A stretch of DNA of 64,000 nucleotides, from the NCBI GenBank assembly GCA_016490735.1, contig JAEMWC010000213.1, positions 388,501-452,500 of the forward strand, given 5' to 3'. The position numbers and the translations under genes were made by a program. The notes below the pieces were generated by a model that ran no database searches, was not told where the DNA came from, and saw only the letters and a list, made by a program, of their open reading frames with translations. Shown here in pieces: positions 55,201-64,000 of this stretch. The stretch comes from Pachyseris speciosa. Lineage: Eukaryota > Cnidaria > Anthozoa > Scleractinia > Pachyseridae. Within the stretch, counting starts at the first letter, position 1; the number at the start of each line of letters is the position of its first letter.

Positions 55201-58200
55201 TCCTCTAGCCTGAACTTAGCGCATTTTGACACAAGACACTCAGCCATTTCTGCTTAATTGCGAAACAGAATTGCTCGCATTTGCAAGAATTACAGTCCCA
55301 GGATTACGGTAAACGTGAGCGTCCGGGCAAACACGAGACGAGCAGAAAATACTTTTGTACAAATATTCAAATCCCGCCCCCAATAAACCCATATGCTGAT
55401 TGAGAACTACTGAGTTGCTGAAAACCGGAAATTAAGTTAAAAAAGTAAGCAGTTATAGAAGAAATTAGTAGTCACCTGCCACACGAGTACTACGAGTAAC
55501 ATACGAGTAACATACAGGTAAATACAGATACAGATACGAGTAACATACGAATACATACGAAGTAACACACAGGTAACATACGGTCAAATATGGGTAATAC
55601 GCATGAAATCTACAAAGTAAAATACAAGAAATTGGATCTTCCTCCGAAATCTTCGATTCGTTTTTTACTGCTCGGTGTATTCATTAAATCAAGGGTGTAG
55701 TGCGGGGAAAAATTAGCATTTGAGGGAGTGTGTGTTTGCGTGTGTGATGGGGGGGGGAGACCTTCATTGGTGCTTCGTGTGAGCCTATTACTGCATAAAA
55801 TAGCTATAACATAAAAGTAACAATAAGAAACAAAGTGAAAAAAGAGATAGAAAATAATAATAAAATAGCACATAACTTGTTTCGCCCCAGAGGTCTTTCA
55901 CGGGTAGTTATTTCAAGTTGCCCAACCCCCCTACCCCCAGGACAAGAATACTTGAAACAGTTTCCACCCCAGGGTCACAAGGGCCGATCTTGCCCCGGGG
56001 ATTGCCCCGGGAAGGTGGTAACAGTAGGAAATCAGTGTTTAAGCCTACAGTTGAATGTAGAGGCCACCAGCTTAAGTGATTTTGGTGATCAGTCAGTTAT
56101 ATATTACCTGAGCGGTACCAGCTTGTAATAATAACGATAATAATAACAATGAATACACCGAGCAGTTAAAAAACAAATCGAAGATTTCGGAGAAAGATCC
56201 AATTTCTTGTATTTTGTAGATTTCATGCTTATTACCCACATATGACCGTATGTTACCTGTGTGTTACTCGTATGTATTCGTATGTTACTCGTATGTACTT
56301 GTATGTACTGGTATGTTACTCGTATGTTACTCGTAGTACTCGTGTGGTGTTTTAGTGCTTTTAGCCTGCACGCAGACGTCTCGTATTTTCTTTGTCAAAT
56401 ACATGTAGGAGACGTCTGCACAAAGGCTCCTATGGTTTGTGGGCTGTTTTACGTGGGAAAGTGCTTCAGTATTCAGTATTTGACCATTTCAGACTGAGAT
56501 CGGGCATCCATGGCCATCAAAACACGGAAAATTGTGGAAAATGTGTTCATGGTTGCATCACACACATTCACACAGATTGCTATAGTATTGCCTAATAGCG
56601 ATCGCAACGAGGGATATCATATAAAATGCGATCGGGTATCTTTATTTCCCGTGAAAAAAAAAAAGACTTACATGGTATGGCAACACGGTAGAATTCATTT
56701 GCTTCTCTCAGTCGTTTTTGAAATAAGGCTCCAAAATTCCGTTCAGCAAATGGCTCGGACACTTTCTCATCCTCGCCCATAAGTCGGCACCTTAAAACTC
56801 GTTCTTCACCGGCCGGAACTTCAAGCAGGTAGTGAGGTGCCATTTTGGTGCCTTTTTTCTTGGGGTTAATGGCATCTTTTTCACCATGGATAATAAATCG
56901 ATGAAACGCATCCTTTGTGAATGTTGTGTAGTTATCTGAACCAAAAAGATGCTGCAAATACAGAACAAAAGTGTGCTTTAATGACCAAGCTTCCACGGCC
57001 AGTCTCCCGTCAGGGGTACCCAACGAGCCAAATCAACTAAAAGCTGTAGAAAGGCATTTTGAAGTACCTTACGGTGTTTTAAGTCTGTTTAAAGTGATGT
57101 TTTCGTTATTTAGAAGAATTTGATCTGTTCGGATTCCTAAGCTAAAATTTTAATCGCCCGAAAATGTTAGGGAACAAATTCTTCCTTTGAGAAAATACTA
57201 GCTGAAATGAACTTTCCAAGACTGACTTTCGAGGGAACTGTTTTCTTTCCAAAAATGCTAGCTGACGTTTTTGACTGTTAAAACAGCAAGTACGACCTTT
57301 CCGAAAACTTCTGGGACTATAATTTCACCACTGTGAATCTTTTAGGCCACGTTTCAGTTACGAAAATCTGAGTGCAATTTTCAATCCACGCCGAAAGCCT
57401 AAGGCGAACTACCCTCCACTGAACAGATATCTACCAAAACTTATCGTTGGGTGCCACCGTCCTGTAGCTCAGTCGTAGAGAGCATCCGAACTGGTAATTG
57501 GAAGGTCACAGGTTCTACTCCTGTGCAGAGAACTCGGAATATTTTCCGAGTATGCATGCGACTTAAGCCTTTGGAGTTGCAGAAAAATGCCTAAACCTTT
57601 AGATCTTCCTATGGTGGCACCTTTTGGAACACTTTAGTAAAAACAAATTCAAACAAAAGGTCAAACTATGACCTCCTCCTCTCCGCAACCCTCAGGTGGA
57701 TGGGGTAAACCAATGGGTGTGGTTGATTTGCCTTAGAATTAATCCTGAGGGAAAAGAGAATGGAGTGGAAATAGAAGAGGGGAGAGAGCTTTAGTTTGAC
57801 CCAGTTCCACTCTTCTTGCCCAACGGACCCTGGCTCACAGGCTCAAGAGCTGTAATTGGAAAATAAGCTTGAAACAACCTACCACAGTGTTTGTTTCATT
57901 TTCAGTGAAGAGCAGCTCAGGTGTCTCATTTTCAGGTCCCACATCCACGGCAAAAGTGTACTTCCCTAAGGTTTCATGGTGACACTCCACTGTGTTTGGA
58001 CCCTTCTGAATGATGCTTGCTTTCCTAGTGCATCCTTCATGCTTACATCCCCATATCCAGGTATTTCGGTACCACAATGTTGGCAAAACATGAAGCCGAG
58101 CAGTGTCAGGACCATGGTTTACTACAGTTATCTGTATCAGGATATCATTGGGTGTATTCTTCGCATACTCAGCATAGACATCCCAGTAACGATTTTCATT

Positions 58201-61200
58201 AAATATGCCTGTAAGGGAAGCGATATTATTTTTTACACCAAGCCATAGAAACAACAGCCAATCAGAATGAAAGAAAGCCATTAAATATTTGTTGGTATTC
58301 CACCAAACCTAGCCTGCGTAGCAAGCATTTCCGTCAGGTTTCCTGGCACAGAAAGACTGAGCAAAGGGATTTTTCGATATTTTGGCTGCTCTCACCACAT
58401 TTTACGCAAGGCCAAAACATCAAAATTCCTGTTGCCCGGTCTTTCTTTGCTGGGAAACCCCATGGTAATGCTTGCTACACAGGCTACACCACCACTTCCT
58501 ATTGTGCACTGCATTGTTTGTATACAGCAATGTATTTTCTATGGCACAGCATAAAATAGTTAAGCAAAGCTTACATGTGATATACCATGGAATATCCCAC
58601 TAGAGACTTGTATTTTCTTTGCACAACGTACACACTCACCTAAAGTGACTCATGCACAGGATATTCCAAGGTGCACCACTCAAAAGCATTGTATTACTAG
58701 CATTATTATTTTGAAGCCCAATTCACCGATAGCACAACCAACTACTCTGCCCACTCTAACAGTCTTGATTTTTAGTTTAGTCTAAGGAGAGGTCAAGTCT
58801 GAAGCTAATGTGTACAACAGAGTTTAAATGAGCTGAGAATGCCTCATTAGGATTAGTCTGGCTAGCAAAATGATCTGTCTTTTCATAGAAAATGCTGACA
58901 TTGACAACACACCACCCAAACTATCTACCACTCTACCACCCCTCCCATCACCATGTTTTAAGACCATATTTAACATCACTGTTAGCCTCATCCTTGCCCT
59001 TCTCATCAACAACATCATCATCATACTGAAGAGTCACCACCCTCAGTCCTCCTCCTCCTCCTTGTAATCCTTCTCCCCCTCCTTCTCATCCTCCTAGTCC
59101 TTCTCCTTCTCCCCTCCTTCTCATCCTCCTTCCCCTCCTTCTCATCCTCTCCCCCTCCTTCTCATCCTCCTCCCCTCCTTCTTATCCTCTCCCCCTCCTT
59201 CTCATTCTCCTAGTCTTCTCCTTATCCCCCTCCTTCTCATCCTCTCCCCTCCTTCTCATCCTCCTCCCCTCCTTCTCATCCTCTCCCCCTCCTCCTCCTC
59301 CTTCTCATCCTCCTAGTTCTTCTCCTTCTTCCCCTCCTTCTCATCCTCCTCCCCCTCCTTCTCATCCTCCTAGTCCTTCTTCTTCCCCCTCCTTCTCATC
59401 CTCCTCCTCTTCAGCTTCCTCCTCCCCCTCCTCTTTCCTCCTCCTGCCCTCCTCCTCTGCATCGTCATCATTATCAGTACCCCTGATGGCTAATTTTTAT
59501 TTTGACAATACATTGTAGTTGTAGAGATAAAAACCAATTCTTGTTTCAATAACATCAAGTTTAAATCAAAGGCTCCTATGAGCCAACTCATTCATGCATA
59601 TAGCAAAATATACAGTGAAATCTCGCTGTAACAAAAGCTGTTACCCCGATAGAAACACAAGCACAATTTAGAAATGAAATAGTAAAACTTCTCCTGGATG
59701 TAGCTTGTAAAGCCTTTCGTTTAGGTTAAATGCTCAACAGAAATGACAACTGAATCATGTAATTAATTCAGTGTCTAACTTCAAAATGTAGAACAACTTT
59801 TACTACAATATACAGCCAGACTCCGTGACAAGATTGATATCAAAATGTCTCATAAAATCAAAAACTATTTCAGGGCTATTTATATTGTAGAACCCAGAAT
59901 GGGTTTACCTAAAACATGGAATCCGGAATCCAGAATACGAAATATGAAACCCGAAATATGGAATGGAAAAAAGTTTGGTAGTAAATTTTGACAAAGGTTG
60001 AAGTCGCTTGGGTAATAATATGGTCAACAAATTATATGATGACTGAGTTTTGCAGCAATCAAGCCCATGAAGTTTGTTCTAGGGCAGCATTTTAATACTT
60101 TGGTTTTGCTTTTAATAAGCTTCCTGATTCCTTTAAAGCACACAGCTTTCAATCACACCACAACGATACTAATCAATGTATTGTGCATTTTGAACATTTT
60201 AAAATCAAATCATTTTAATTAAAAGCACCTTCTCTTATTCTTTTTGTCGATGAAAAGTGTTAGGCCTGTCCACAAGTTGACGGCAACTTTTTGAAGAATT
60301 TCGATTTTCGATCAACCTTTTTTTGATTTCAAGCAACTTTTTTTCCGTTATTCATTTCAGCTTGATCTTTATAAAACAAGAGCTATTTTTTGCTTATTAT
60401 TTTGAACACTTCGTGACCAAAAAGCAGAGAAAAATCACTTTGCAGATCTTGACTTAATTGCGCGTGGGAACGCTTACGCCTGATTGGTCATTGTCTGTTG
60501 CTCCATGCTGGAATGTTTGGGAACTGTATCGGTGCATACATTTCAGGTTGTTGAGTGGCCATCGATAAAACGAGGAACATGGGACAAAAATCAATTTAAA
60601 AAAACTTTAAATATACAGAAAAAAAGAAACTAACACGAAATAAATATAATCCAAGAGATTAATTGGAGAAAAAAATTCCTACCAAAATATATGGCTGCCT
60701 TCTTGTCACGGAACACGAGACCATGAGACCCGATGGACAAAAACAGCCCCTGGAGGGGAGGGTTGGTATGTGGGCTCATTTTCGAAGAAAAAAGAAATAT
60801 ATAAATATAATTATATAGATATGTTTTGGACTAATTTTATTTCCTGAATAGCTAAATTTAAGAACAAAAATTCCCTTGCAGTGTTTTGCAATCATCCAAA
60901 AAGTGCTTTAATGAGGCTTGTTATATTGGCTATTCTTGGCTGGAAAACTACTTGATCAGCGGTTGCTCACATCCAACCAATTTGTTATGTCACTTCTGCT
61001 ATCGTCACATCCGTCTACGCAGATTTCTGCTAACACCTGCTAATGCCGTTTTCCCCTTCTCCACAAAAACTCATCCATTGCTTCGCAATGAATGAGTTAA
61101 AAGGAGAACTGTGTAAATTATAGCCTGTAACAGGCTCTTTATCAGGGTATTTGGTTCAACAGGCCCACACACCTTGGTGACCCAAACAAAGCCCAGTTCT

Positions 61201-63569
61201 GCACTCCCTCTCCCCAGGCCTCACTTGGCTTGCCGATGTTTCTAACCTTACCATTCGCTATCCAAGTTAACAGCCTGTTCACAGGTTGTATAATTTAAAG
61301 CCTTGTTGCTTCTTTTCCAACTGCCATTTTTGGTAACAATTTCTATTTTTATATGTACAGTTTATAAAAAAGCTTAAAACATAAAAACCATCACTGGCTG
61401 ACAGTCATCATTTATCACATTAATTTATGAAGTATCCTTGTCACTCCAGCCACATCCCACAAGCTTTACGTTTTCATTGCTTGTTTTATTGATATCTGGG
61501 TATGTACTTGAGCCTGAGCATTAGCTATGCCATGCTGATGAGGCCTAACAAGGCTGAAACAGCTGTGCATGGCTGCTAAATTGCTTGGGCTCAATCTTTG
61601 CTTTGGTAGATTTAAGGGGTAATGCCCGCTACCTTGTGGCCTTAGTGCCCTCAGAGTGGCTTCAGCTTACTTGATCACATTAATTTGTGATCACTCCAGC
61701 CACATCCCACAAGCTTTACGTTATCATTTATCATAACTGCACCATAAGTGTTTTTAACAACTACCATGTGTCTTTTATTTTTATTTTTGTTTTATTAGCT
61801 TTGCCAGAGACCTGGCAGGGACACTAAAACAGCGTGCGCCAATTACTGTAGGCCCGTAACTGCAAATCCCTCCCCGTAACCACATTCTAGTAGAGATAGA
61901 CCACCACACCAGGGACTACGTCCCCTACTCTTTTCGAACAGTGCGTGGGTTCTTTAACGTCGCACAGAATCAATTATGAAGAGTTGTGAGACAGGGCTTA
62001 TGGTTTATCGTCCTTATCCGACAAGACTAGAAAGTCTAACCATTTGCAGATATCATTACAAAGGCAGCACTTTCAGCACTCAATTATTTAAAGACCCTGA
62101 GTGTAATGGTCCGGTCGGGGTTTGAACGCGCGACCTCCCGCACGGTAGTCCAGTGCTCTACCACTGAGCTAACCGGTCGGCAGTTTTTATTTCCAGCACA
62201 CTAATTAAAAAGAGTAGGGAACATAGTTCCTGGTGCTGTGGTCTGCCCTCAAACACATCTCAGGGTTGGGTGGACGTTGGGTGATGGGCTGACCACCTGT
62301 CCCCAGAGCCTCTGTTGGTCACGGGAACTTCTCAGGAGGTCCTCCACTTGGCGTAGAGGAATAATGATGATAACGTGTCACTGTCAAATGTTAACTCACC
62401 TGTGTCTAGTAGTTCAAATTCAGGTTCTTCCCGCGATCTGTTTCGATTTTCCTTTACAAGCCAACCATAAGGATATTCATTCTGTGGGTATTTGTAAAGG
62501 GCCTTCATGTAAGAATGGGTTGGAGTGGAGTCCAAATAATAATAGCATTCCTTCACATCCTCGCCATGGTTACCTGCAAAAGTGATGAATCAACTTACTG
62601 TAGTGTAAGTTATCATAGATGTGTAGATGCCTCTGTTATATGAAAGACTTTAACATGGAAAACAATGCTAAGTTTATCTTTGCATAACTTATGAGGGATG
62701 TCAAAAGGGAAATTCAACACTTTTGAAACAGCAAGACCACCAATTTATTATTATTTATTTATTTATTTTTGAGGGGGCAAACCTGTGGCATTATTAGGGT
62801 AGTTGAGGAATCAAATCTATTCAATAAAGGTGAGAAAATCAAAAAAATACAACAGAAGTCTAGGGATAAACAAGGAAGGGATCCAAGATGGGCTCTACTT
62901 TGGTGTAACAACCTGTGAAACTCATGAATGACATACAACAAAGAAAACAAAACACTCTAAACAATAGCATACAGCAAAACAATAGCTCATAAACAAAGAA
63001 AACCTTGTCAGATTCTTACACCAAGGTAAAGCTCTGACATGGTCCCTTCAAATTTCAAAAAAAAACAAATTGCCTGACTGTGGGTAGGTGAAGAATAAAT
63101 TGCAAACTTGCAGGGGGAGGGGTGGGAAATGGAGGGCAAGGAACTGAAACCAAGCTGTGTTAGCAAAGCACATTGCAAATGAACCATGCTGAGTACAAGT
63201 CAGATTAAACTAGTGCCAGTCTGGTCTCCCTTCCCTTAAATAGTTGAATCTAGATATCAAGACATTGTGTCAGCTTTGCACAAGAATTTGAGTCTGCAAT
63301 ACCTGTGAAATTTGGCTTAAAGATTGTGGGACCCTTCTGCAAAGACCATTCACCACCTTGTGCACTACTTAAAGCTAAGTAGCTAACAAAAATTCTGACC
63401 TTCAGTTCCCGTCAGCCCAAACAGCCTTTCCTTCAGAATGGGGTCTTTTTCATTCCACAGAGCCAAACCAAAGCACAGCCGACACTCCCGGTCTGTGATT
63501 CCTAGCAAACCATCCTCTCCCCACCTGTATGCACGTGATCTAGCATGGTCGTGAGAAAAGTAGTCCCAG
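41970..63569 (-). CDS. GH63-like (MGH1-like, YMR196W-type) glycoside hydrolase, 12 exons, 5' end outside window
   Basis: Span entry; exons are listed separately. Predicted (alpha/alpha)6-barrel glycosidase of the GH63/mannosyl-oligosaccharide-glucosidase-like superfamily. Closest family I recall is the poorly characterised S. cerevisiae YMR196W group, widespread in fungi and bacteria. Seen: exon phases all agree, giving one leading base, 846 codons and stop. Motifs in order: [192 protein letters not shown] and [10 protein letters not shown]. No signal peptide can be judged. Substrate unknown. Its intron 49038-56671 hosts a Kelch gene. Confidence 0.92.
42050..42645. repeat. Coral-type satellite, scattered units
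   Basis: Units around 42110 (AAATGAAAGCTACTGAACAGTA), 42415 (CCATTCAAATAAAAGCTACTGG) and 42620 (TTAAAGCTACTGAGCAGTAT), in the last intron of the GH63-like gene. Confidence 0.6.
42649..42769. mobile_element. MITE with GGGGCCAGTTGCTC ends, family H
   Basis: Inverted repeat (GGGGCCAGTTGCTCAAAGCA / complement of GCTTCGAGCAACTCAGCCC) with GGTTAACGCTAAC inner arm. Confidence 0.85.
43159..43435 (-). CDS. GH63-like exon ([11 protein letters not shown])
   Basis: 277 bp. Encodes [39 protein letters not shown] and [19 protein letters not shown]. The Glu in LFYEYFH is a plausible catalytic residue by analogy with GH63 (inference). Confidence 0.95.
43785..44170. mobile_element. CCAAT-rich MITE remnants, family C
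   Basis: GATTGGTTC, GACTGGTTAG, CCCATTGAGAAGCAAA and GTTGGCTCATTG boxes. Degraded. Confidence 0.5.
44290..44563 (-). CDS. GH63-like exon ([26 protein letters not shown])
   Basis: 274 bp. The donor GTGAGT at 44289 is preferred over GTTTGC seven bases earlier, because only it keeps frame: A|TG joins as Met before NYLLIEA. Confidence 0.93.
44616..44735. mobile_element. Truncated MITE, family I
   Basis: Left two thirds of the hairpin seen complete at 47924-48102; the right arm is lost after GTTTGCCCCC. Confidence 0.85.
44806..45168 (-). CDS. GH63-like exon ([22 protein letters not shown])
   Basis: 363 bp, phase 0. Begins [11 protein letters not shown], includes [20 protein letters not shown] and [13 protein letters not shown], ends NRKDLASQ. 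Confidence 0.96.
45759..45808 (-). CDS. GH63-like exon ([17 protein letters not shown])
   Basis: 50 bp, links LDNIG to ADGTAW. Family sequences have GHLEQADGT here, so ASLLQADGT fits. Confidence 0.88.
46436..46506 (-). CDS. GH63-like exon ([20 protein letters not shown])
   Basis: 71 bp, acceptor GTGATTAG, donor [25 protein letters not shown] family motif. Confidence 0.94.
46507..47350. other. Intron, unclassified, with C tract
   Basis: GC-rich patch at 46590-46720, C/T-rich CCCCCCCCC run near 47058-47075. No gene seen. Confidence 0.45.
47351..47619 (-). CDS. GH63-like exon ([28 protein letters not shown])
   Basis: 269 bp, phase 0 start. Strong family motifs [40 protein letters not shown]. 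Confidence 0.96.
47924..48102. mobile_element. Complete hairpin MITE, family I
   Basis: Near-perfect palindrome; ends AATACACCATTTTGCTA / TAGCAAAATGGTGTATT, arms ~70 bp, ~35-bp centre. A second copy is truncated at 44616-44735. Confidence 0.92.
48814..49037 (-). CDS. GH63-like exon ([19 protein letters not shown])
   Basis: 224 bp. Begins [20 protein letters not shown]; includes [43 protein letters not shown]. Donor GTAAGG. Confidence 0.95.
49140..49570. mobile_element. Palindromic MITE cluster, family J
   Basis: Repeats of ATGCTTTCGAGTGGTATACC, CACTTGTATTTTC and their complements (49147-49308, then 49470-49560). A related copy is at 58570-58700. Confidence 0.65.
49571..50786. other. Intron with coral-type satellite units
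   Basis: Satellite units near 49625-49750 and 49975-50030 (GAAAGCTACTGCGCAGTACG, TTTTGAGCAGTACTTTCA). 50180-50780 shows no gene or known family. Confidence 0.5.
50787..51795 (+). mobile_element. piggyBac-like non-autonomous element (copy 2) with TTAA duplication
   Basis: Element 50791-51791 flanked by TTAA at 50787-50790 and 51792-51795; inverted relative to copy 1 at 9615-10618. Ends CCCATTGGCGCC / ..GGGCACCAATGGG. The 146-codon frame at 51226 has no transposase motif. Confidence 0.88.
52081..52223. mobile_element. Hairpin MITE, family A (copy 2)
   Basis: TGGTAATGGGCTTGAGTGGAG ... TATTACCA, with internal palindrome TCCAATTCGGTCTGTAATCA / complement. Confidence 0.85.
52619..52763. mobile_element. 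Hairpin MITE, family K
   Basis: Arms CAGGCATTTAGATTGTGGGG... / ...CCCCACAATCTGAACGCCT and GATGTTGCTCGCGAG / CTCGCAACATC. Confidence 0.82.
52860..53060. mobile_element. CCAAT-rich MITE remnant, family C
   Basis: CGCGTTTTCCCGCGCTTTGC, TCGAATTCTGATTGGTCC text shared with 32900-33010 and 1710-1730. Confidence 0.5.
53130..54074 (-). CDS. KLHL-type gene exon 2 (Kelch repeats)
   Basis: 945 bp including the stop; starts [20 protein letters not shown], ends LPLKENMKD. Confidence 0.92.
   Translation of the reverse strand, partial: VLVAIKPKWSQAQSFDFESKLWTPLPSMAVIPGADWCICTELVGNNLYAAANDAKGCYISCYNVDKNKWERLPPLLSGPINNLCAMGDYMYAISSDYKQIQQRYSFAKRQWQSIARIELERYRPDDFSLDRCSYNGAVVVNSKLYVVYQCRYTKVQYRFGHSQGPTTLNTRRFVVYCFDEEQNRWQRKASLGSVGCHYGSCIFVVNNRLSVAGGHCSVDSNGVPVGDPAVVAIYDEQKEEWTPVEQNHIPPNNLGAVEIEGRVYCIINKVPVDSGIRILPGEVYPVCLGEWENVRKIGEDTVLCYLPLKENMKD
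53130..55247 (-). CDS. BTB-BACK-Kelch (KLHL-type) protein, two exons, nested gene
   Basis: Complete 586-aa Kelch-like protein; such proteins are substrate adaptors of CUL3 ubiquitin ligases. Exon 1 55247-54432 (272 codons from [11 protein letters not shown]) carries the BTB domain (about residues 15-120; [20 protein letters not shown]), then BACK (about 125-230). Exon 2 54074-53130 carries a six-bladed Kelch propeller: W-containing blade ends at [48 protein letters not shown]. Donor GTAGGT, acceptor GTTTTAG, phase 0. Length is normal for the family. The gene lies wholly inside intron 49038-56671 of the GH63-like gene on the same strand. The exact KLHL orthologue is not identifiable by eye. 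Confidence 0.93.
54432..55247 (-). CDS. KLHL-type gene exon 1 (BTB, BACK)
   Basis: 816 bp, ATG at 55247, ends ...KPRAASP before GTAGGT. Confidence 0.93.
55479..56347. mobile_element. Foldback element with ~200-bp inverted arms
   Basis: Left arm 55479-55685 and right arm 56149-56347 are reverse complements: outer part of GAGTAACATAC-type iterations, inner part ATTGGATCTTCCTCCGAAAT...CTGCTCGGTGTATTCATT. The ~460-bp centre has no recognisable gene. Lies ~230 bp upstream of the Kelch start codon. Confidence 0.88.
56672..56951 (-). CDS. GH63-like exon ([15 protein letters not shown])
   Basis: 280 bp, phase 0 start ([11 protein letters not shown]), includes [37 protein letters not shown]. Donor GTAAGT. 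Confidence 0.95.
57450..57625 (+). mobile_element. tRNA-derived SINE
   Basis: tRNA-like head at ~57469-57540: TGTAGCTCAGTCGTAGAGAGC (A box) and GGTCACAGGTTCTACTCC (B box), then an unrelated tail. Bounded by GGTGCCACC and GGTGGCACC. No acceptor-stem pairing typical of a real tRNA. Confidence 0.65.
57883..58208 (-). CDS. GH63-like exon ([24 protein letters not shown])
   Basis: 326 bp, acceptor CTTACAG, donor [45 protein letters not shown]. Confidence 0.95.
58530..58700. mobile_element. MITE, family J copy
   Basis: ATATACCATGGAATATCCCACTAG...CTTGTATTTTC and AGGATATTCCAAGGTGCACC, as at 49160-49270. Confidence 0.6.
59035..59475. repeat. Polypyrimidine tract, (CCTCCTTCTCATCCTC)n
   Basis: About 440 bp almost free of purines on the plus strand, in an intron of the GH63-like gene; units of CCTTCTCATCCTCC and CCCCTCC. 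Confidence 0.95.
59476..61796. other. Intron, mostly unclassified
   Basis: Contains GGAATCCGGAATCC-like iterations near 59915-59975, and a direct repeat of TCACTCCAGCCACATCCCAC at 61441 and 61694. No gene seen. Confidence 0.5.
61797..62183 (-). mobile_element. Long tRNA-derived SINE with conserved body
   Basis: On the minus strand: CCGACCGGTTAGCTCAGTGG (A box), GCGCGTTCAAACCCCGACCG (B box), then ~300 bp including TGTGCGACGTTAAAGAACCC and GTAGGGGACGTAGTCCCTGG. The head mimics a tRNA but runs on into a SINE body, so it is not a tRNA gene. Confidence 0.8.
62400..62573 (-). CDS. GH63-like exon ([14 protein letters not shown])
   Basis: 174 bp, CTTTTGCAG to [26 protein letters not shown] then [13 protein letters not shown]. 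Confidence 0.95.
62574..63399. other. Intron, nothing recognised
   Basis: 826 bp with a short TTATTTATTT run near 62748. No gene or named repeat. Confidence 0.5.
63400..63569 (-). CDS. GH63-like exon ([15 protein letters not shown]), most 5' in window
   Basis: 170 bp, acceptor TTTTTTGCAG, donor [26 protein letters not shown] is the family's N-terminal signature. One leading base belongs to a codon begun in an exon beyond 64000. Confidence 0.94.
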
Positions 63570-64000
63570 CTGCAAAAAAATATTTTGGAAATTAAAAGAT
63601 AAAGATTTCCATACATTAATTTGGATGAGCTGATCTACTATTAATTTGTGCAGCCAGGGGAGGGGGAGGAGTGTAACCCCTGGGAATAACCAAACTCACC
63701 CCCCACCCCTACCCCCTATAGCCAAAGAACCACAAGTTTTGTTAAAGGACACTTAAGTATATTAGACTTTTTAAGAAAGTTTGTTAAGTACTTGAGAAAG
63801 GAGGGAAAAGACACAGCTTACTTCTATACCACGCTGAGTAAAAGTGACTTCCTCCACTACGTAAGAGACACGGGAACAGACAACTTGACAGATTCGATAT
63901 TTTGAAGAAACATGCACACTGTTGTACATACATGTAAATTTATATAAGTTAATCAAGAAATTAACGCTATTCAGAAACTAGTCATTAATATAAGCTGCTT
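63570..64000. other. Intron of the GH63-like gene at the window edge
   Basis: The expected upstream family motif (WG.V.EDYS) was not found here, so the next exon is outside the window. Confidence 0.5.

Noticed and set aside
57461..57545. Possible tRNA gene
   Set aside because: A and B boxes are present but no proper acceptor stem or anticodon arm; better as a SINE head.
62110..62183. Possible tRNA gene on the minus strand
   Set aside because: tRNA-like head continues into a 300-bp SINE body, so a retroposon.
1..64000. CRISPR array, operon or prokaryotic insert
   Set aside because: Repeats are palindromic transposons, satellites or microsatellites; genes are spliced.

Overview
The window looks like nuclear DNA of a cnidarian, most likely a stony coral. 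It holds multi-exon genes with GT-AG introns, an AT-rich background and very many short inverted-repeat transposons. It also has a dispersed ~100-bp satellite (key string GCTACTGAGCAGTAC) that I associate with coral genomes. I could not run a search, so genus and species are open. Two long genes converge near 40-42 kb, and each carries other gene(s) in one of its introns.

Plus strand, 689-39827: the 3' part of CABIN1 (calcineurin-binding protein 1, the Hir3-like subunit of the HIRA histone-chaperone complex). I could place 24 coding exons by splice sites, reading phase and resemblance to vertebrate CABIN1. They join without a frame break into 1154 codons plus stop; the 5' part lies left of the window. 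Intron 4594-23999 is about 19.4 kb and contains a tandem, same-strand array of intronless class A GPCR genes. Three copies have an uninterrupted seven-helix frame (7102-8412, 14636-15706, 17513-18583). One copy is frameshifted and followed by a chimeric half-copy (10955-13080), and one diverged copy has a frameshift (20165-22017). An older inverted remnant (4840-5180) and shuffled spacer debris lie at the left edge. The array units are about 2.85 kb, each with a conserved spacer and an AATAAA downstream. Their C-tails are encoded by AAC/ACA repeats, so indels switch the tail between Asn-rich and Thr-rich frames.

Minus strand, 63569 down to 41970: 12 exons of a glycoside hydrolase of the GH63-like/MGH1-like family related to yeast YMR196W (846 codons in the window, 5' end beyond the right edge). 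Its 7.6-kb intron 49038-56671 contains a complete two-exon BTB-BACK-Kelch gene (55247-53130, 586 aa) on the same strand.

The remaining DNA is introns and the convergent intergenic region, full of mobile DNA. This includes a ~1-kb piggyBac-like non-autonomous element with TTAA duplications in two inverted copies, one with a paralogous empty site. There is a 402-bp element with an 8-bp target duplication (hAT-like), at least ten families of hairpin MITEs, an 870-bp foldback element, CCAAT-rich MITEs, LINE and Penelope-like fragments, and two tRNA-derived SINEs. No CRISPR array, operon or bacterial feature was seen. CABIN1 (chromatin/calcineurin), the GPCRs (signalling), the hydrolase (glycan/glucoside metabolism) and the Kelch protein (ubiquitin ligase adaptor) have no obvious shared pathway. 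Their link is the nested gene architecture.
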